Assembly (NCBI GenBank): GCA_035531755.1 | Contig: DATKSK010000055.1 | Coordinates: forward strand, 27,601-91,600 | Direction of reading: 5' to 3' | Source of the DNA: Acidimicrobiales bacterium | Lineage (GTDB): Bacteria > Actinomycetota > Acidimicrobiia > Acidimicrobiales > UBA8190 | Length of the DNA stretch: 64,000 nucleotides | Shown: positions 15,764-24,337 of the stretch, one piece after another | How the letters are laid out: every line of letters starts with the position of its first letter | How positions within the stretch are numbered: the stretch's first letter is position 1 | Made by a program: the position numbers and the translations under genes | Notes under the pieces: model-generated | What the model was told of the DNA's origin: nothing | Database searches by the model: none | Seen by the model: only the letters and a program-made list of their open reading frames with translations

Positions 15764-16945
15764 GTGCCCCGGGTCGCGCCGGGGCGCTCCACCCGGCGAC
15801 GAAGGGGCCAGTTGGACCAGCCGAGCCTGCATCCACGCCCGCCCGGGCGGACGGCCCGGGTGCGGACGGCCCGGGTGCGCACGGTCCGGGTGGCGGTAGC
15901 CGTCGTGGCCGTCGGCGCCCTCGGCACCGCCGTCTCCCTGGCGGTGGCCTCGTCGCCGGGCCACGCCCGTTCCCCCGGCAGGAAGCCGGGGACCGCCACG
16001 ACGGCGCCGGCCCGGGCCGCGCCCCACTCGACGGTGGCGTCGGCCACGAGCCCGGCCCCCACGACCACCGGCCCCATCCCGACCACGACGGCTCCGGCCG
16101 GCGGGGTGGCGACGCCGACGTACGCGGTGGCGGACCAGACCTTCACGCTCGTGGACCCGACGCGCCCGACGCCGGCTCGGGGGTCGGTGCCGGTGTCGGC
16201 TGGACGCGTGCTGCGGACAGTCGTCCGTCGCCCCGCGGGCCTCGCCGGTCCACTCCCCCTCGTCGTCTTCGCCCACGGGTACGCCACCGACCCCGAGACC
16301 TACGAGCCCCTGCTCGACGCGTGGGCGGCGGCGGGGTACCTGGTGGTGGCGCCCGACTGCCCGGGATCGGCGAGCGACGGGCCCGGCACGCCCGTCCAGG
16401 ACTACGCGGCGCAGGCCCGGGACCTGTCCTTCGTGATCAGCGCCATCCTGAACGGGAACGCCGGACCGGTCCAAGCCGACCAGGTCGAGCCCGGCCAGAT
16501 CGTCGTCGCCGGGCACAGCGACGGCGGGACGGCCGTCACCATCATGGCGCTCAACCCCGCCTATGCCGACCCCCGCGTGAAGGCGTACGTCAACATGGCG
16601 GGGCAGATCCCGACAGACGTCCCCGGCCCCTGGGCATCGAGCCCGGTGTCGGGCGCGCTGCTGGTGGCGGTGGGCGATCGCGACCAGTACGGCAACCTCG
16701 CCCTGTCGACGGCGATGTTCGCCGCGGCCCGCATGCCGAAGGCCTTGCTGGTCGTGCCGGGCGGCGACCACCTCGGCACCTTCGTGGCGTCGTCGGCCGT
16801 CGCCGCGCAGGTGCGCGCCGCCACGGTGCGATTCCTGGGCGCCGTCTTCGCCTCGAGCACCCGCTCGTTCACCCCCTCGCAACTGGGGCAGGCGGTACGG
16901 GGAACGGGCCCCTCACCCCCGTTCACCGTGACCACCGCCGATTGA
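15764..16945 (+). CDS. Exported alpha/beta hydrolase (dienelactone hydrolase/PETase-like)
   Basis: A 393-residue serine hydrolase probably acting outside the membrane. An Arg-rich start (RTARVRTARVRTVRV) is followed by one hydrophobic helix and a Thr/Pro/Ala-rich linker to about residue 130, typical of a lipid-bound or exported protein. The catalytic domain has oxyanion loop FAHGYATDPETYE, nucleophile Ser252 in GHSDGG, an acid in VGDRDQYG (D305 or D307) and His336 in GGDHLG. Substrate unknown; the fold suits esters or polyesters. It is divergent from the cytochrome-like gene. The repeated RTARV start comes from a 15-bp DNA repeat. Confidence 0.83.
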   Translation: MPRVAPGRSTRRRRGQLDQPSLHPRPPGRTARVRTARVRTVRVAVAVVAVGALGTAVSLAVASSPGHARSPGRKPGTATTAPARAAPHSTVASATSPAPTTTGPIPTTTAPAGGVATPTYAVADQTFTLVDPTRPTPARGSVPVSAGRVLRTVVRRPAGLAGPLPLVVFAHGYATDPETYEPLLDAWAAAGYLVVAPDCPGSASDGPGTPVQDYAAQARDLSFVISAILNGNAGPVQADQVEPGQIVVAGHSDGGTAVTIMALNPAYADPRVKAYVNMAGQIPTDVPGPWASSPVSGALLVAVGDRDQYGNLALSTAMFAAARMPKALLVVPGGDHLGTFVASSAVAAQVRAATVRFLGAVFASSTRSFTPSQLGQAVRGTGPSPPFTVTTAD

Positions 16946-16963
16946 CGGCGTCCCGCCGGAGGG

Positions 16964-18262
16964 TCAGGAGACGTAGAGCTGGCCGTCGGAGCCCTTGGCG
17001 ATGGTGATGCGCCCCAGGCCGGTCGCCGCCGGGCCCTGCTCGACGTTGCCGGTGCGACCGTTGAACACCGACCCGTGGCACGGGCAGATGAACTTCCCGT
17101 CGGAGCCCGAGTACTCGACGATGCAGCCGGCATGGGGGCACACCGCGTCGAAGGCGATGAACTTCCCGGCCGTCGGTTGCACCACGAGCGACGGGTCGCC
17201 CGAGCTCGGGTCCTGGAACGACGCCGCTCCTCCGACGGGCACGACACTGGCGGCGCCGATCCGGGTGCCCGACGGTTGCTTGACCGGCGTGGTGCTCGCC
17301 GGGGTGCTCGACGACGTCGGCGATCCCGCCGTGGTGGACGTGCTCGGAGCCGCCGTGGTGGAACTTGCCGCCGCCGAGCTTCCCAGCGTCGGTGCGCCCG
17401 ACCGTTGGGTGGCACCGCCGACGAGCCGCCCGAGCCCGGCCGCCAGGCCGGCGCCGAGGACGGCCGCCACCGCCACGGCACCGGCCACCATCCCCCGGAT
17501 GGTGAAGGCGCGCCGGTCGATGGCGTCCTTGTCCGGTCGGGGCGCGGTGTGGGGCCCACGCGCGAGGTACGGACACGGCATGGGCTCGCACGGCGCACGC
17601 TTCCTCGCCTTGCATGTCCCCCGGTCGTACGAGCCACAGATCTGCTGGACGGTCTCGAACGGGAGCGGGACCAGGGACGCCGGGCCCGCGCCGGCGTCCC
17701 GGCGAGCGAGGTCGGTCGACACCGCGTCGGCTGACAGCACGCCACCGGCGCCGGCGACGAGCAGGGGTGTCCAGGCGAAGACGAAGACGATGTCGGACCC
17801 CGTGTAGTACGGGCTCGCGTGGAAGCTGATGGTCAGGAACAGCCCGAACGACAGGAGCATGCCCGCTCCGGCGGCGAGGCGCGTCCACAGGCCGACCAGC
17901 GTCGCCACCCCGATGGCGACCTCGCCCAGCGCGATGAACACACCGAGCGGCACGGCCACATGCACGAGGTGCGCCACGAGACCGTGGATGGGGCTGCGCC
18001 GGGCGGCCGCCGTCAGCTGCGACTGGATGGAGGCGGGGTTCGAGGCGTCGAAGAAACCCGGGTTGGCGAGCTTCTGGAGCCCGGCGAAGGTGAACGTGAA
18101 CCCGAGGAAGGCGCGCAGGGGAAGCAGCGCCCATCCGGCCATGGTGGTGGCGCCCGGCACCGGCCCGTAGCGCGCCCACGCGTCCCGCCACCGGACCATG
18201 TCCGGGCGGCCAGGCGCAGTGGTCGTCCTCCGCTGGTGCTGGTTGGTCCGTTGCAGAACCAT
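16964..18262 (-). CDS. DoxX-like membrane domain fused to Rieske [2Fe-2S] domain
   Basis: A 432-residue fusion. The first half is a four-helix DoxX/DoxD-like domain (FLGFTFTFAGLQKLANPGFF, then helices at VAVPLGVFIALGEVAIGVATL, AGMLLSFGLFLTISFHAS and IVFVFAWTPLLVAG). A Cys-bearing stretch (CGSYDRGTCKARKRAPCEPMPC) leads to a fifth helix, a long Ser/Thr linker and a C-terminal Rieske domain with both cluster motifs, CPHAGC and CPCHG. The Rieske part should sit outside the membrane and pass electrons, perhaps linked to quinone or thiosulfate oxidation as for DoxD; this is inference. Start by GGGAGG just before ATG-ATG; 18199 is an alternative. Confidence 0.85.
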   Translation of the reverse strand: MVLQRTNQHQRRTTTAPGRPDMVRWRDAWARYGPVPGATTMAGWALLPLRAFLGFTFTFAGLQKLANPGFFDASNPASIQSQLTAAARRSPIHGLVAHLVHVAVPLGVFIALGEVAIGVATLVGLWTRLAAGAGMLLSFGLFLTISFHASPYYTGSDIVFVFAWTPLLVAGAGGVLSADAVSTDLARRDAGAGPASLVPLPFETVQQICGSYDRGTCKARKRAPCEPMPCPYLARGPHTAPRPDKDAIDRRAFTIRGMVAGAVAVAAVLGAGLAAGLGRLVGGATQRSGAPTLGSSAAASSTTAAPSTSTTAGSPTSSSTPASTTPVKQPSGTRIGAASVVPVGGAASFQDPSSGDPSLVVQPTAGKFIAFDAVCPHAGCIVEYSGSDGKFICPCHGSVFNGRTGNVEQGPAATGLGRITIAKGSDGQLYVS

Positions 18263-18315
18263 CATCCTCCCGCAGCCCGGTGGCCGTGTGGCATCGCCCC
18301 AGGCAGGCGCAACGC

Positions 18316-18321
18316 ACCCTA
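18316..18321 (-). promoter_or_regulatory. -10 box before the DoxX-Rieske gene
   Basis: TAGGGT on the minus strand places a transcription start near 18309, leaving a leader of about 45 nt with a GGGAGG site before the ATG codons. Confidence 0.4.
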
Positions 18322-18456
18322 ACCAGGGCGCCTTACGGTGCCATGAACACCACGCACACCGTGCAGCCACCGCCCAGCGACGGCCCAGGGGTCGCCGTCA
18401 GCCGCCGGCAGCACGAGCCCCGGAGACCGCACGCGGCGCCGTCCGAGGACCCGTCG

Positions 18457-18529
18457 CTGGCGGGGGAGGGCTCGAACCTCCAACATCCGGCTCCAAAGGC
18501 CGGCGTTCTGCCGATTGAACTACCCGCCA
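18457..18529 (-). tRNA. tRNA-Gln (anticodon TTG)
   Basis: A 73-nt cloverleaf on the minus strand. The acceptor stem TGGCGGG pairs with CCCGCCA and contains the weak U1-A72 pair; the discriminator is G73, both identity marks of tRNA-Gln. The anticodon loop is CTTTGGA between CCGGC and GCCGG, giving anticodon TTG. The T arm holds GGTTCGAGC. The 3' CCA is not encoded. Confidence 0.95.
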
Positions 18530-18560
18530 AGGGTGGGTCGACCCATAACCGTAGGTGACG

Positions 18561-18926
18561 TCACGCCTCGATCAGCTCGATCCGGTTGCCGAAGGGGTCG
18601 TCGACGTAGCACCGCCGAACCCCGGGCACCTCCCCGTCGAACCGCACCTCGCAGCCGGCGGACCCGAGCGCCGCGCACAGGGCGTCGAGCTCCTCGACGA
18701 GCAGCGCGGGGTGGGCCTTGCGCGCCGGCCGGAAACCGTCCTCGGCGCCCAGATGCAGCGTCACCCGGTCGTTCGAGAACCAACACCCGCCCCGGGCCGC
18801 CAGGGCGGGCGGCTTGGGGCGCTCCTCCAACCCGAGGAGCCCGGCGTAGAACACCCGGGCGCCAGCCTCGCCGCCCGGGGGCATGGCCAACTGGACATGG
18901 TCGACGGCCACGAGCCGGTGACCCAC
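18561..18926 (-). CDS. VOC-family (glyoxalase/bleomycin-resistance fold) protein
   Basis: A 121-residue metalloprotein of the vicinal-oxygen-chelate superfamily. VAVDHVQLAMP supplies the first metal His, FYAGLLGLEE and PALLVEELDALCAAL are family blocks, and YVDDPFGNRIELIE ends in the metal Glu. The reaction cannot be told from sequence. The GTG start is preceded by GGAGG at 6 nt; an ATG 7 codons earlier lacks one. It lies just upstream of tRNA-Gln on the same strand, separated by about 30 bp. Confidence 0.85.
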   Translation of the reverse strand: MGHRLVAVDHVQLAMPPGGEAGARVFYAGLLGLEERPKPPALAARGGCWFSNDRVTLHLGAEDGFRPARKAHPALLVEELDALCAALGSAGCEVRFDGEVPGVRRCYVDDPFGNRIELIEA

Positions 18927-18996
18927 GACCCACCTCCGATGGAGCACGTTCCGGTCCTGGCCCGAGGCTACTTGGCGGATGCACGGGCCGGCCCGC

Positions 18997-19002
18997 TAAC
19001 CT
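18997..19002 (+). promoter_or_regulatory. -10 box of the bS22 gene
   Basis: TAACCT lies 10 nt before the ATG of the bS22 gene, giving a leader of only a few bases. There is no strong ribosome-binding site. Confidence 0.4.
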
Positions 19003-19012
19003 GCGGGCAGTC

Positions 19013-19114
19013 ATGGGATCCCTGATCAAGAAGCGCCGCAAGCGGATGCGCAAGAAGAAGCACAAGAAGATGCTGAAGGCCACCCGCTGGCAACGGCGGG
19101 CAGCCGGCAAGTAG
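19013..19114 (+). CDS. Small ribosomal subunit protein bS22 (AURKAIP1/COX24 family)
   Basis: A 33-residue, highly basic protein (MGSLIKKRRKRMRKKKHKKM start) matching the actinobacterial bS22 seen in mycobacterial ribosome structures, where it sits in the 30S subunit near the decoding centre. The length and the run of Lys/Arg with a RWQRR end agree with the family. It stands alone, ends in a hairpin terminator and converges with ispE. Genes this short are often missed. Confidence 0.9.
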   Translation: MGSLIKKRRKRMRKKKHKKMLKATRWQRRAAGK

Positions 19115-19128
19115 GTCGCACGGCCCCG

Positions 19129-19149
19129 CTCCCGCCCTCCGGGCGGGAG
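19129..19149. terminator. Hairpin terminator between bS22 and ispE
   Basis: A perfect 9-bp stem, CTCCCGCCC and GGGCGGGAG, with a TCC loop. It lies between convergent genes and could work in both directions; no U-tract, as is usual in GC-rich genomes. Confidence 0.7.
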
Positions 19150-19170
19150 TGCCGCGTCGGGACCGGTCCG

Positions 19171-20016
19171 TCAGCGGCGGTCGAACGCAGGGACCGTCCG
19201 CACCGCCACCAGCGGGGCCCGGTCGTCCTTCATCACGAGGAACTCCCGGCCGTCGAGGCCGAGGCCGTCGGGCTCCCCCTCCACGAACCACGCCGACCCG
19301 CTGCCCGCCAGCCGCGGCCGTTGCCCGGTGAGCTCGCCCAGCCGGTCGCGCCAGTGGGCCAGCACGGGGACGACGTCGATGGCGGCGTCCTCGAGGTCGT
19401 TGCCACCCTCGGCCGCCGCCGCCGCCTCGCCCGTGCCGTCGCCTCCCGGACGCGCCCGCCGGTCGTCCCACGCCTTGTAGACGGCGCCGGTGTCGACGGC
19501 GATCGGCGGCAGCAGGAGCACGAACCGACGGTCCTCGAAGGCGAGGGGCTCGACGGTCTCCCCCACCCCCGTGACCCGTGCCCGCCCGCCCCAGACGCAG
19601 AAGGGGACGTCCGCGCCGACGCGGGCCGCCTCGTGGAGATCGGTGACCTGCGCCCATCGCAGCACGGCGGCGGCGTCGGCGGAGCCGCCCCCGAGGCCCG
19701 CTCCCGTCGGGATGCGCTTCACGATGCGCACCGCCGCGCTGCGGCCGGCGAGGGCGAGGGCACGGGCCACCAGGTTGTCGGGCCCGGTGGGCACGAGGCC
19801 GACACCGAGCGAGCCCACCACGTCGTCGACCACCGAGATGCCCGCCCCGGGCTCGAAGGTGAGCGTGTCGACGAGGTCGATCGACACCATCTCGGCGTCG
19901 AGCAGGTGGTAGCCGTCGTGGCGGACCCCGGTCACCCGCAGCGAGAGGGTCAGCTTGGCCGGGGCCGGCATGGTCAGCCGCGCCCTGGAGCGTGCCCCGT
20001 CGGCCGGGGCGCTCAC
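19171..20016 (-). CDS. ispE: 4-diphosphocytidyl-2-C-methyl-D-erythritol kinase
   Basis: Phosphorylates CDP-methylerythritol in the MEP route to isoprenoids. The 281-residue GHMP kinase has APAKLTLSLRVTG with its substrate Lys at the N-terminus, the ATP-binding motif PTGAGLGGGSADAAAVLR, and the third motif as RPRLAGSGSAWF. The GTG at 20016 overlaps the rsmA stop (GTGA), a common junction; the open frame extends upstream to 20058 but inside rsmA. rsmA-ispE order is widespread in actinobacteria. Confidence 0.92.
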   Translation of the reverse strand: MSAPADGARSRARLTMPAPAKLTLSLRVTGVRHDGYHLLDAEMVSIDLVDTLTFEPGAGISVVDDVVGSLGVGLVPTGPDNLVARALALAGRSAAVRIVKRIPTGAGLGGGSADAAAVLRWAQVTDLHEAARVGADVPFCVWGGRARVTGVGETVEPLAFEDRRFVLLLPPIAVDTGAVYKAWDDRRARPGGDGTGEAAAAAEGGNDLEDAAIDVVPVLAHWRDRLGELTGQRPRLAGSGSAWFVEGEPDGLGLDGREFLVMKDDRAPLVAVRTVPAFDRR

Positions 20017-20900
20017 GGACCGCCGTCCCCGGGCAGGCATGCCGCCAGTCTTCCCCATTCCTCCACCGAGAGGCTCTCGGCGCGGGCCTCGGGGTCGATG
20101 CCCGCCGCGGCGAACACCTCGGCCGGGACGGTGCCGGCGAGCGCCCGGCGGAGCATCTTGCGCCGGTGGGCGAACCCGGCCCGCACCAGCGCGAACAGCC
20201 GGGCGGCAGGGACGGTACCGGGGTCGACGGCCACCGACGGCCGCCGGTCGATGCGCACCAGCGCCGACTCCACCTTCGGCCGCGGCACGAACACCGACGC
20301 CGGGACGCGGCCGACGACGCGCGCCGTGGCGTGGTACGCCACCTTCACCGACACCGCACCGTAGGCCTTGCCGCCCGGCGCGGCGGCGAGGCGCTCACCG
20401 ACTTCGCGCTGCACCATGACCAACATCGACGCCACCGTGGGCGCCTCGTCGAGGACGCGCAGCACGACAGGGACGGCCACGTTGTACGGAAGGTTCGCCA
20501 CCATCGTCCACGACGCCGACAGCCCGTCCGGCCCGGCCCGCTCGGCGCCCACCGGTTCGGAGGCTGCGAGCAGCGCTCCCCAGTCGAGGGTCAACGCGTC
20601 GGCCTCGACGACGCGCGCCCCCACGGGCTCCACCTGGGCGCGGAGCAAGGGGGTCAGATGACGGTCGAGCTCCACGGCCACGACGGTCGCACCGGTGTCG
20701 GCCAGCGCCAGCGTCAACGCCCCGAGCCCGGCGCCGATCTCGACGACGCGCGCCCCCGGCCCGACCCCGGACATGCGGGCGATGCGGCGGACGGTGTTGG
20801 CGTCCACCACGAAGTTCTGGCCGAGGGCCCGGCTCGGGCGCAGGCCATGGGTGCCGAGGAGCTCTTCGACCTGCCGGCGCGACAACGTCACGGCCGGCAT
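20013..20900 (-). CDS. rsmA: 16S rRNA (adenine1518-N6/adenine1519-N6)-dimethyltransferase
   Basis: Dimethylates two adenosines in the 3' hairpin of 16S rRNA during 30S maturation. The 295-residue protein shows RALGQNFVVDANTVRRI at the start, the SAM-binding VVEIGAGLGALTLALA, and the NLPYN catalytic motif in MVANLPYNVAVPV, followed by VFVPRPKVESALVR. Length and order are normal. It is followed by ispE with a 4-bp overlap and preceded at 28 bp by the RlpA-like gene. Confidence 0.95.
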   Translation of the reverse strand: MPAVTLSRRQVEELLGTHGLRPSRALGQNFVVDANTVRRIARMSGVGPGARVVEIGAGLGALTLALADTGATVVAVELDRHLTPLLRAQVEPVGARVVEADALTLDWGALLAASEPVGAERAGPDGLSASWTMVANLPYNVAVPVVLRVLDEAPTVASMLVMVQREVGERLAAAPGGKAYGAVSVKVAYHATARVVGRVPASVFVPRPKVESALVRIDRRPSVAVDPGTVPAARLFALVRAGFAHRRKMLRRALAGTVPAEVFAAAGIDPEARAESLSVEEWGRLAACLPGDGGP

Positions 20901-20928
20901 CCTGTCGCCGCCCGCGGACGGCGGGCGG

Positions 20929-21600
20929 TCACCAGGTCAGGCGCACCTCGACGACGCCCACCGACGGGCTGGCCAGCTGGGAGAACGTGGACTCGGAGAG
21001 GTCGATCACCCGCCCCGTGGTGGTCGCCTCGCGGTCGTCGACGGTACAGCGCGTCGACGCCCCGTCGGCGAGGTCCGTGACCGTCACGACCGTGCCGAAC
21101 GCCAAGCCGGGGCTGGCGCAGGTGCCCGGCGCGGCCGGGTACCACGACGCCTGGCCCGTCGTGGTGTGCTGCGGGGGCGGTGGCGCCGTCGGCGTCGGGG
21201 CCCGGGGCGCCGTGGTGGCCGGCACCGAGGTGACCGGCGGCGTGGGTCTCGGCGCCGCCGGCGTCGGGGGCGAGGACGCCCGAGCCGGAGCGGCGGTCGT
21301 CGTGGTGGCGGGGAGCGCGGGCCGCAACGACACGTGCAGCACCCGCACGGGCGAGGTGGCGACAGCCGCGGCGGTCGCAGGGAGCGTCGGCCCCACCGAC
21401 TCGACGAGATCCGCGAACGCGATGGAGACGGGCAGCGACGACGATCCACGTGACAACGTGGCGTCGGCCCGCGCGTGCGTCGCCTTGGTGGCGGCGTGGT
21501 GTCGGGCTGTCGGCGATGGGGCGCGTCCTGGTGTCGCGAGCAGGAGGAGCGGCACCACCACCACGGCGAGACAACATCCCAGCCGTACGGCGGGCCGCAA
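20929..21600 (-). CDS. Secreted RlpA-like double-psi beta-barrel protein
   Basis: A 223-residue exported protein. A basic start and hydrophobic stretch (LGCCLAVVVVPLLLLATPG) form a signal peptide, with Cys9-Cys10 that could be a lipid site. A Thr/Pro/Ala-rich linker leads to a C-terminal barrel: GQASWYPAAPGTCASPGLAFGT, VTVTDLADGAST, TVDDREATTTGRVIDLSESTFSQL. This is the RlpA/expansin fold with the Asp expected in lytic transglycosylases. It occupies the tatD-rsmA position that holds rpfB in many actinobacteria, so a peptidoglycan-remodelling role is likely. The start is uncertain (TTG used; GTG codons follow). Confidence 0.78.
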   Translation of the reverse strand: MRPAVRLGCCLAVVVVPLLLLATPGRAPSPTARHHAATKATHARADATLSRGSSSLPVSIAFADLVESVGPTLPATAAAVATSPVRVLHVSLRPALPATTTTAAPARASSPPTPAAPRPTPPVTSVPATTAPRAPTPTAPPPPQHTTTGQASWYPAAPGTCASPGLAFGTVVTVTDLADGASTRCTVDDREATTTGRVIDLSESTFSQLASPSVGVVEVRLTW

Positions 21601-21953
21601 CCCCCCGGCGCTGCGTGTCCGGGTCCTCAGAACTCCACCCTTTCTCTGCGGACTCGATGTCGACTGCGTCGGGATCGGATACGACGCTAGGCGCGTGTGC
21701 GCGCACCATCAATTCCGATCCGGAGCGACACACACGTCGTGCACGCACGAACAGGCCGTCTGTGCGGGCGAGATGAAGGACAGAGCGTGACCGGCCGACT
21801 ACCTCCAACACATCGTCGTGCCTGTGCCCTGTGGACAACCCAGTTCCTGTGCGTGAAAACGCCACAGAGCGCAACGGTGTAGCTACGCCGAATGGGTCAG
21901 TGCTCGGCATGAGGAATACCGCCGGGATTCGCCGGGAACCGGGGCGTGCACGT
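21601..21953. other. Intergenic region between tatD and the RlpA-like gene
   Basis: About 350 bp, less GC-rich than its surroundings, with no gene. It should hold the promoter and leader of the RlpA-like gene. I looked for the ydaO (c-di-AMP) riboswitch that often precedes rpf and cell-wall genes and saw none of its conserved blocks. One DnaA-box sequence is present. Confidence 0.5.
21830..21838 (-). promoter_or_regulatory. Isolated DnaA-box sequence
   Basis: TTGTCCACA on the minus strand matches the actinobacterial DnaA box exactly. Only one copy is present, so this is not an origin. It may be chance or a DnaA regulatory site. Confidence 0.3.
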
Positions 21954-22829
21954 TCACACCAGTGCGAACGCCGCTCGCGTGGCGGCGGTGCAGGACGCCG
22001 CGAGCGCGTCGGGCGTCAATCCCTTGACCACCGCCACCGCCTCCCCGACCTCCACCACCCAAGCCGGGCGGTTCTCCCGGCCCCGGTGCGGTGTCGGCGC
22101 CAGGAAGGGCGCGTCGGTCTCCACCAGCAGGCGGTCGCGCGGGCACAGCGCTGCCGCGGCGCGCACGTCGTCTGCTCCCTTGAACGTGACGATGCCGCTG
22201 AAGGACAGGAATGCGCCGAGGTCGAGGCACCGTCGCGCCTCCTCGGGTCCGCCCGTGAAGCAGTGCAACACCGTGCGCGCCGGCGGGCCCTCGCCGCGCA
22301 GGACGTCGATCGTGTCGTCCCAGGCCCGGCGCGAGTGCACGACGAGCGTCAGGTCGTGTTGGCGCGCCAGCGCGACCTGCGCGGCGAAGGCGTGACGCTG
22401 CGCATCACGCGGGGAGTGCTCGTAGTGGTAGTCGAGGCCGCACTCCCCCACGGCCACGACGATGCCGTCGGCATCGGACACCGCCTCGGCGAGGAGGCGC
22501 GCGATCTCCTCCACCCCCTGCGACGCCTCGTGGGGGTGCAGGCCCATGGTCGCCCATGCCCCGAAGCCGGCCGGGAGCGCCCACGACGCCGGATCGCCGC
22601 CACTGCGCGCCGCCGCGGCGCGCGCCGCCACCGCCACCGCCACCGCCTGACGCGACGTGGCGGGATCGGTCCCCACGCACACGATGCCGACGACGCCGGC
22701 CTCGGCGGCCTCGGACAGAGCCGTGGCGACCTCGGTGCCCTCCGCCCGGTACCGGTCCTGGAGATGGCAGTGGGAGTCGATCCAGCGCGCCGCGGCGCCG
22801 GGTACAGCCCGGTCCTCGGCGCCGGTCAC
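21954..22829 (-). CDS. tatD: TatD-family metal-dependent hydrolase/DNase
   Basis: TIM-barrel hydrolase, usually a 3'-5' exonuclease acting in DNA repair. The 291-residue protein has the metal motif WIDSHCHLQDRY, ATMGLHPHEA, the VVAVGECGLDYHYEHSPRDAQRHAF block with metal Glu, VHSRRAWDDT, LHCFTGG and VETDAPFLAPTPHRGRENRP. All ligands appear present. The GTG start overlaps the metG stop (GTGA), so it is co-translated with metG, a common pairing. Confidence 0.93.
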   Translation of the reverse strand: MTGAEDRAVPGAAARWIDSHCHLQDRYRAEGTEVATALSEAAEAGVVGIVCVGTDPATSRQAVAVAVAARAAAARSGGDPASWALPAGFGAWATMGLHPHEASQGVEEIARLLAEAVSDADGIVVAVGECGLDYHYEHSPRDAQRHAFAAQVALARQHDLTLVVHSRRAWDDTIDVLRGEGPPARTVLHCFTGGPEEARRCLDLGAFLSFSGIVTFKGADDVRAAAALCPRDRLLVETDAPFLAPTPHRGRENRPAWVVEVGEAVAVVKGLTPDALAASCTAATRAAFALV

Positions 22830-24331
22830 GCCGGGCGGCGGGGGAACAGCGGCGCCCCCTTCTCGACGGGCCGGCCGCCCGGATACCCGCCCCAGGTCGC
22901 GTCGGCGGGGACGCGGCGCTCGTCGGGCCGGCCGTCGAGCCCGAGCCGGCGCCAGATCTCGGCGCAGGTGTCGGGCATCGCCGGCGAGGCCAGCAGCGCC
23001 ACGATGCGCAGTGCCTCGAGCGCGCTGCCGAGGACGGCGTCGACGGCCGGCCCGGGATCGGCCTTCCACGGCTCGGCCGTCTCCAACTCGGCGTTGGTCT
23101 CGTGGATGAGGTGCCACGTCGCCTCGAGGGCGAGGTGCGGCTGGGCGTCCTCCCAGGCGCGCGTGGCGTCGGCGAGTGCCGACGTGGCGACCGCCTGCAG
23201 CCGGCTGCCCGCGTCGGGCGCGGGGCCCACCCCGCCGCACTTGGAGCCGACCACGGTGGCCACGCGGGCGAGCAGGTTCCCGAGGTTGTTGGCGAGATCC
23301 GCGTTGTAGCGCGCCGTGATGCCCTCGTGGGAGAAGTCGCCGTCGACGCCGAACGGCGTCTCTCGCAGGAGGTAGTACCGCACGGCGTCGACGCCGAAGT
23401 CGTCGGTGAGCTGACGCGGCGAGATCTGGTTCGCCTTGGACTTCGACATCTTCTCGCCCGACACGAGCAGCCATCCGTGCACGAGCAGGTGGGCCGGGGG
23501 CTCGATCCCGGCAGCCATGCACATCGCCGGCCACCACACGCAGTGGAACCTGAGGATGTCCTTGCCGAGGACGTGGTGGACCGCAGGCCACCACGTCGCG
23601 AAGCGCTCCTGGTCGTCTCCGTACCCGATGGCGGTCAGGTAGTTGACCAGGGCGTCGTACCAGACGTAGAAGACATGGGCGGGGTCCCAGGGGACCTCGA
23701 CGCCCCACGTCGTCGACGTCCGCGTGATGGAGATGTCCTCGAGCCCCCCCTTTATGATGCCGAGGGCCTCGTTGCGCTTCGACGCCGGGCGCACGGCGTC
23801 GGGATTCTCCTCGTACCACTGCAGGAGCCGGTCCTCGAAGGCGCTGAGCTCGAAGAAGTAGTTCTCCTCCTCGAGGAGCTCCACCGGTGTCCCGTGGATG
23901 GGGCAATTGCCGTCGACGAGCTCGGACTCCTTTTTGTAGTCCTCGCACGCCACGCAGTACAGGCCGCGGTACACCCCGAGCGTCGTGAACCCGTTGTCGT
24001 GGATCCGCTGCAGGAACTGCTGCACGGCGCGGTGGTGGCGGGGCTCGGTCGTCCGGATGAAGTCGTCGTAGGACATACCGAGCGCGGACCACGCCTCGAC
24101 GAACCGGGTCGCCATGAGGTCCACCCACTCGGTGGGTCCGACCCCGTTGGCCTCGGCGGCCCGGGCGATCTTGTCACCGTGCTCATCGGTGCCGGTGAGG
24201 AAGAAGACCTCGTCGCCGCTCAGCCGGTGCCACCGTGCCAGCGCGTCGGCGATGACCATCGTGTAGGCGTGCCCGATGTGGGGCACGTCGTTCACGTAGT
24301 AGATCGGTGTCGTGACGTAGTAGCGGGGCAC
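22826..24331 (-). CDS. metG: Methionyl-tRNA synthetase
   Basis: Charges tRNA-Met with methionine. The 501-residue class I enzyme carries the HIGH motif as HIGH18-21 (VPHIGHAYTM), the KMSKS motif at 294-298 (GEKMSKSKAN), and FLTGTDEHGDKI. The connective domain has CVACEDY and CPIH, so one Cys pair and a Cys/His pair could bind zinc. No C-terminal tRNA-binding domain is attached, as in other short actinobacterial forms. The GTG start lies 6 nt after a TACGCT box. tatD follows with a 4-bp overlap. Confidence 0.96.
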   Translation of the reverse strand: MPRYYVTTPIYYVNDVPHIGHAYTMVIADALARWHRLSGDEVFFLTGTDEHGDKIARAAEANGVGPTEWVDLMATRFVEAWSALGMSYDDFIRTTEPRHHRAVQQFLQRIHDNGFTTLGVYRGLYCVACEDYKKESELVDGNCPIHGTPVELLEEENYFFELSAFEDRLLQWYEENPDAVRPASKRNEALGIIKGGLEDISITRTSTTWGVEVPWDPAHVFYVWYDALVNYLTAIGYGDDQERFATWWPAVHHVLGKDILRFHCVWWPAMCMAAGIEPPAHLLVHGWLLVSGEKMSKSKANQISPRQLTDDFGVDAVRYYLLRETPFGVDGDFSHEGITARYNADLANNLGNLLARVATVVGSKCGGVGPAPDAGSRLQAVATSALADATRAWEDAQPHLALEATWHLIHETNAELETAEPWKADPGPAVDAVLGSALEALRIVALLASPAMPDTCAEIWRRLGLDGRPDERRVPADATWGGYPGGRPVEKGAPLFPRRPA

Positions 24332-24337
24332 GGCCGT

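Noticed and set aside
21601..21953. ydaO (c-di-AMP) riboswitch before the cell-wall gene
   Set aside because: Considered because such elements often precede rpf and lytic genes, but none of the conserved sequence blocks is present.
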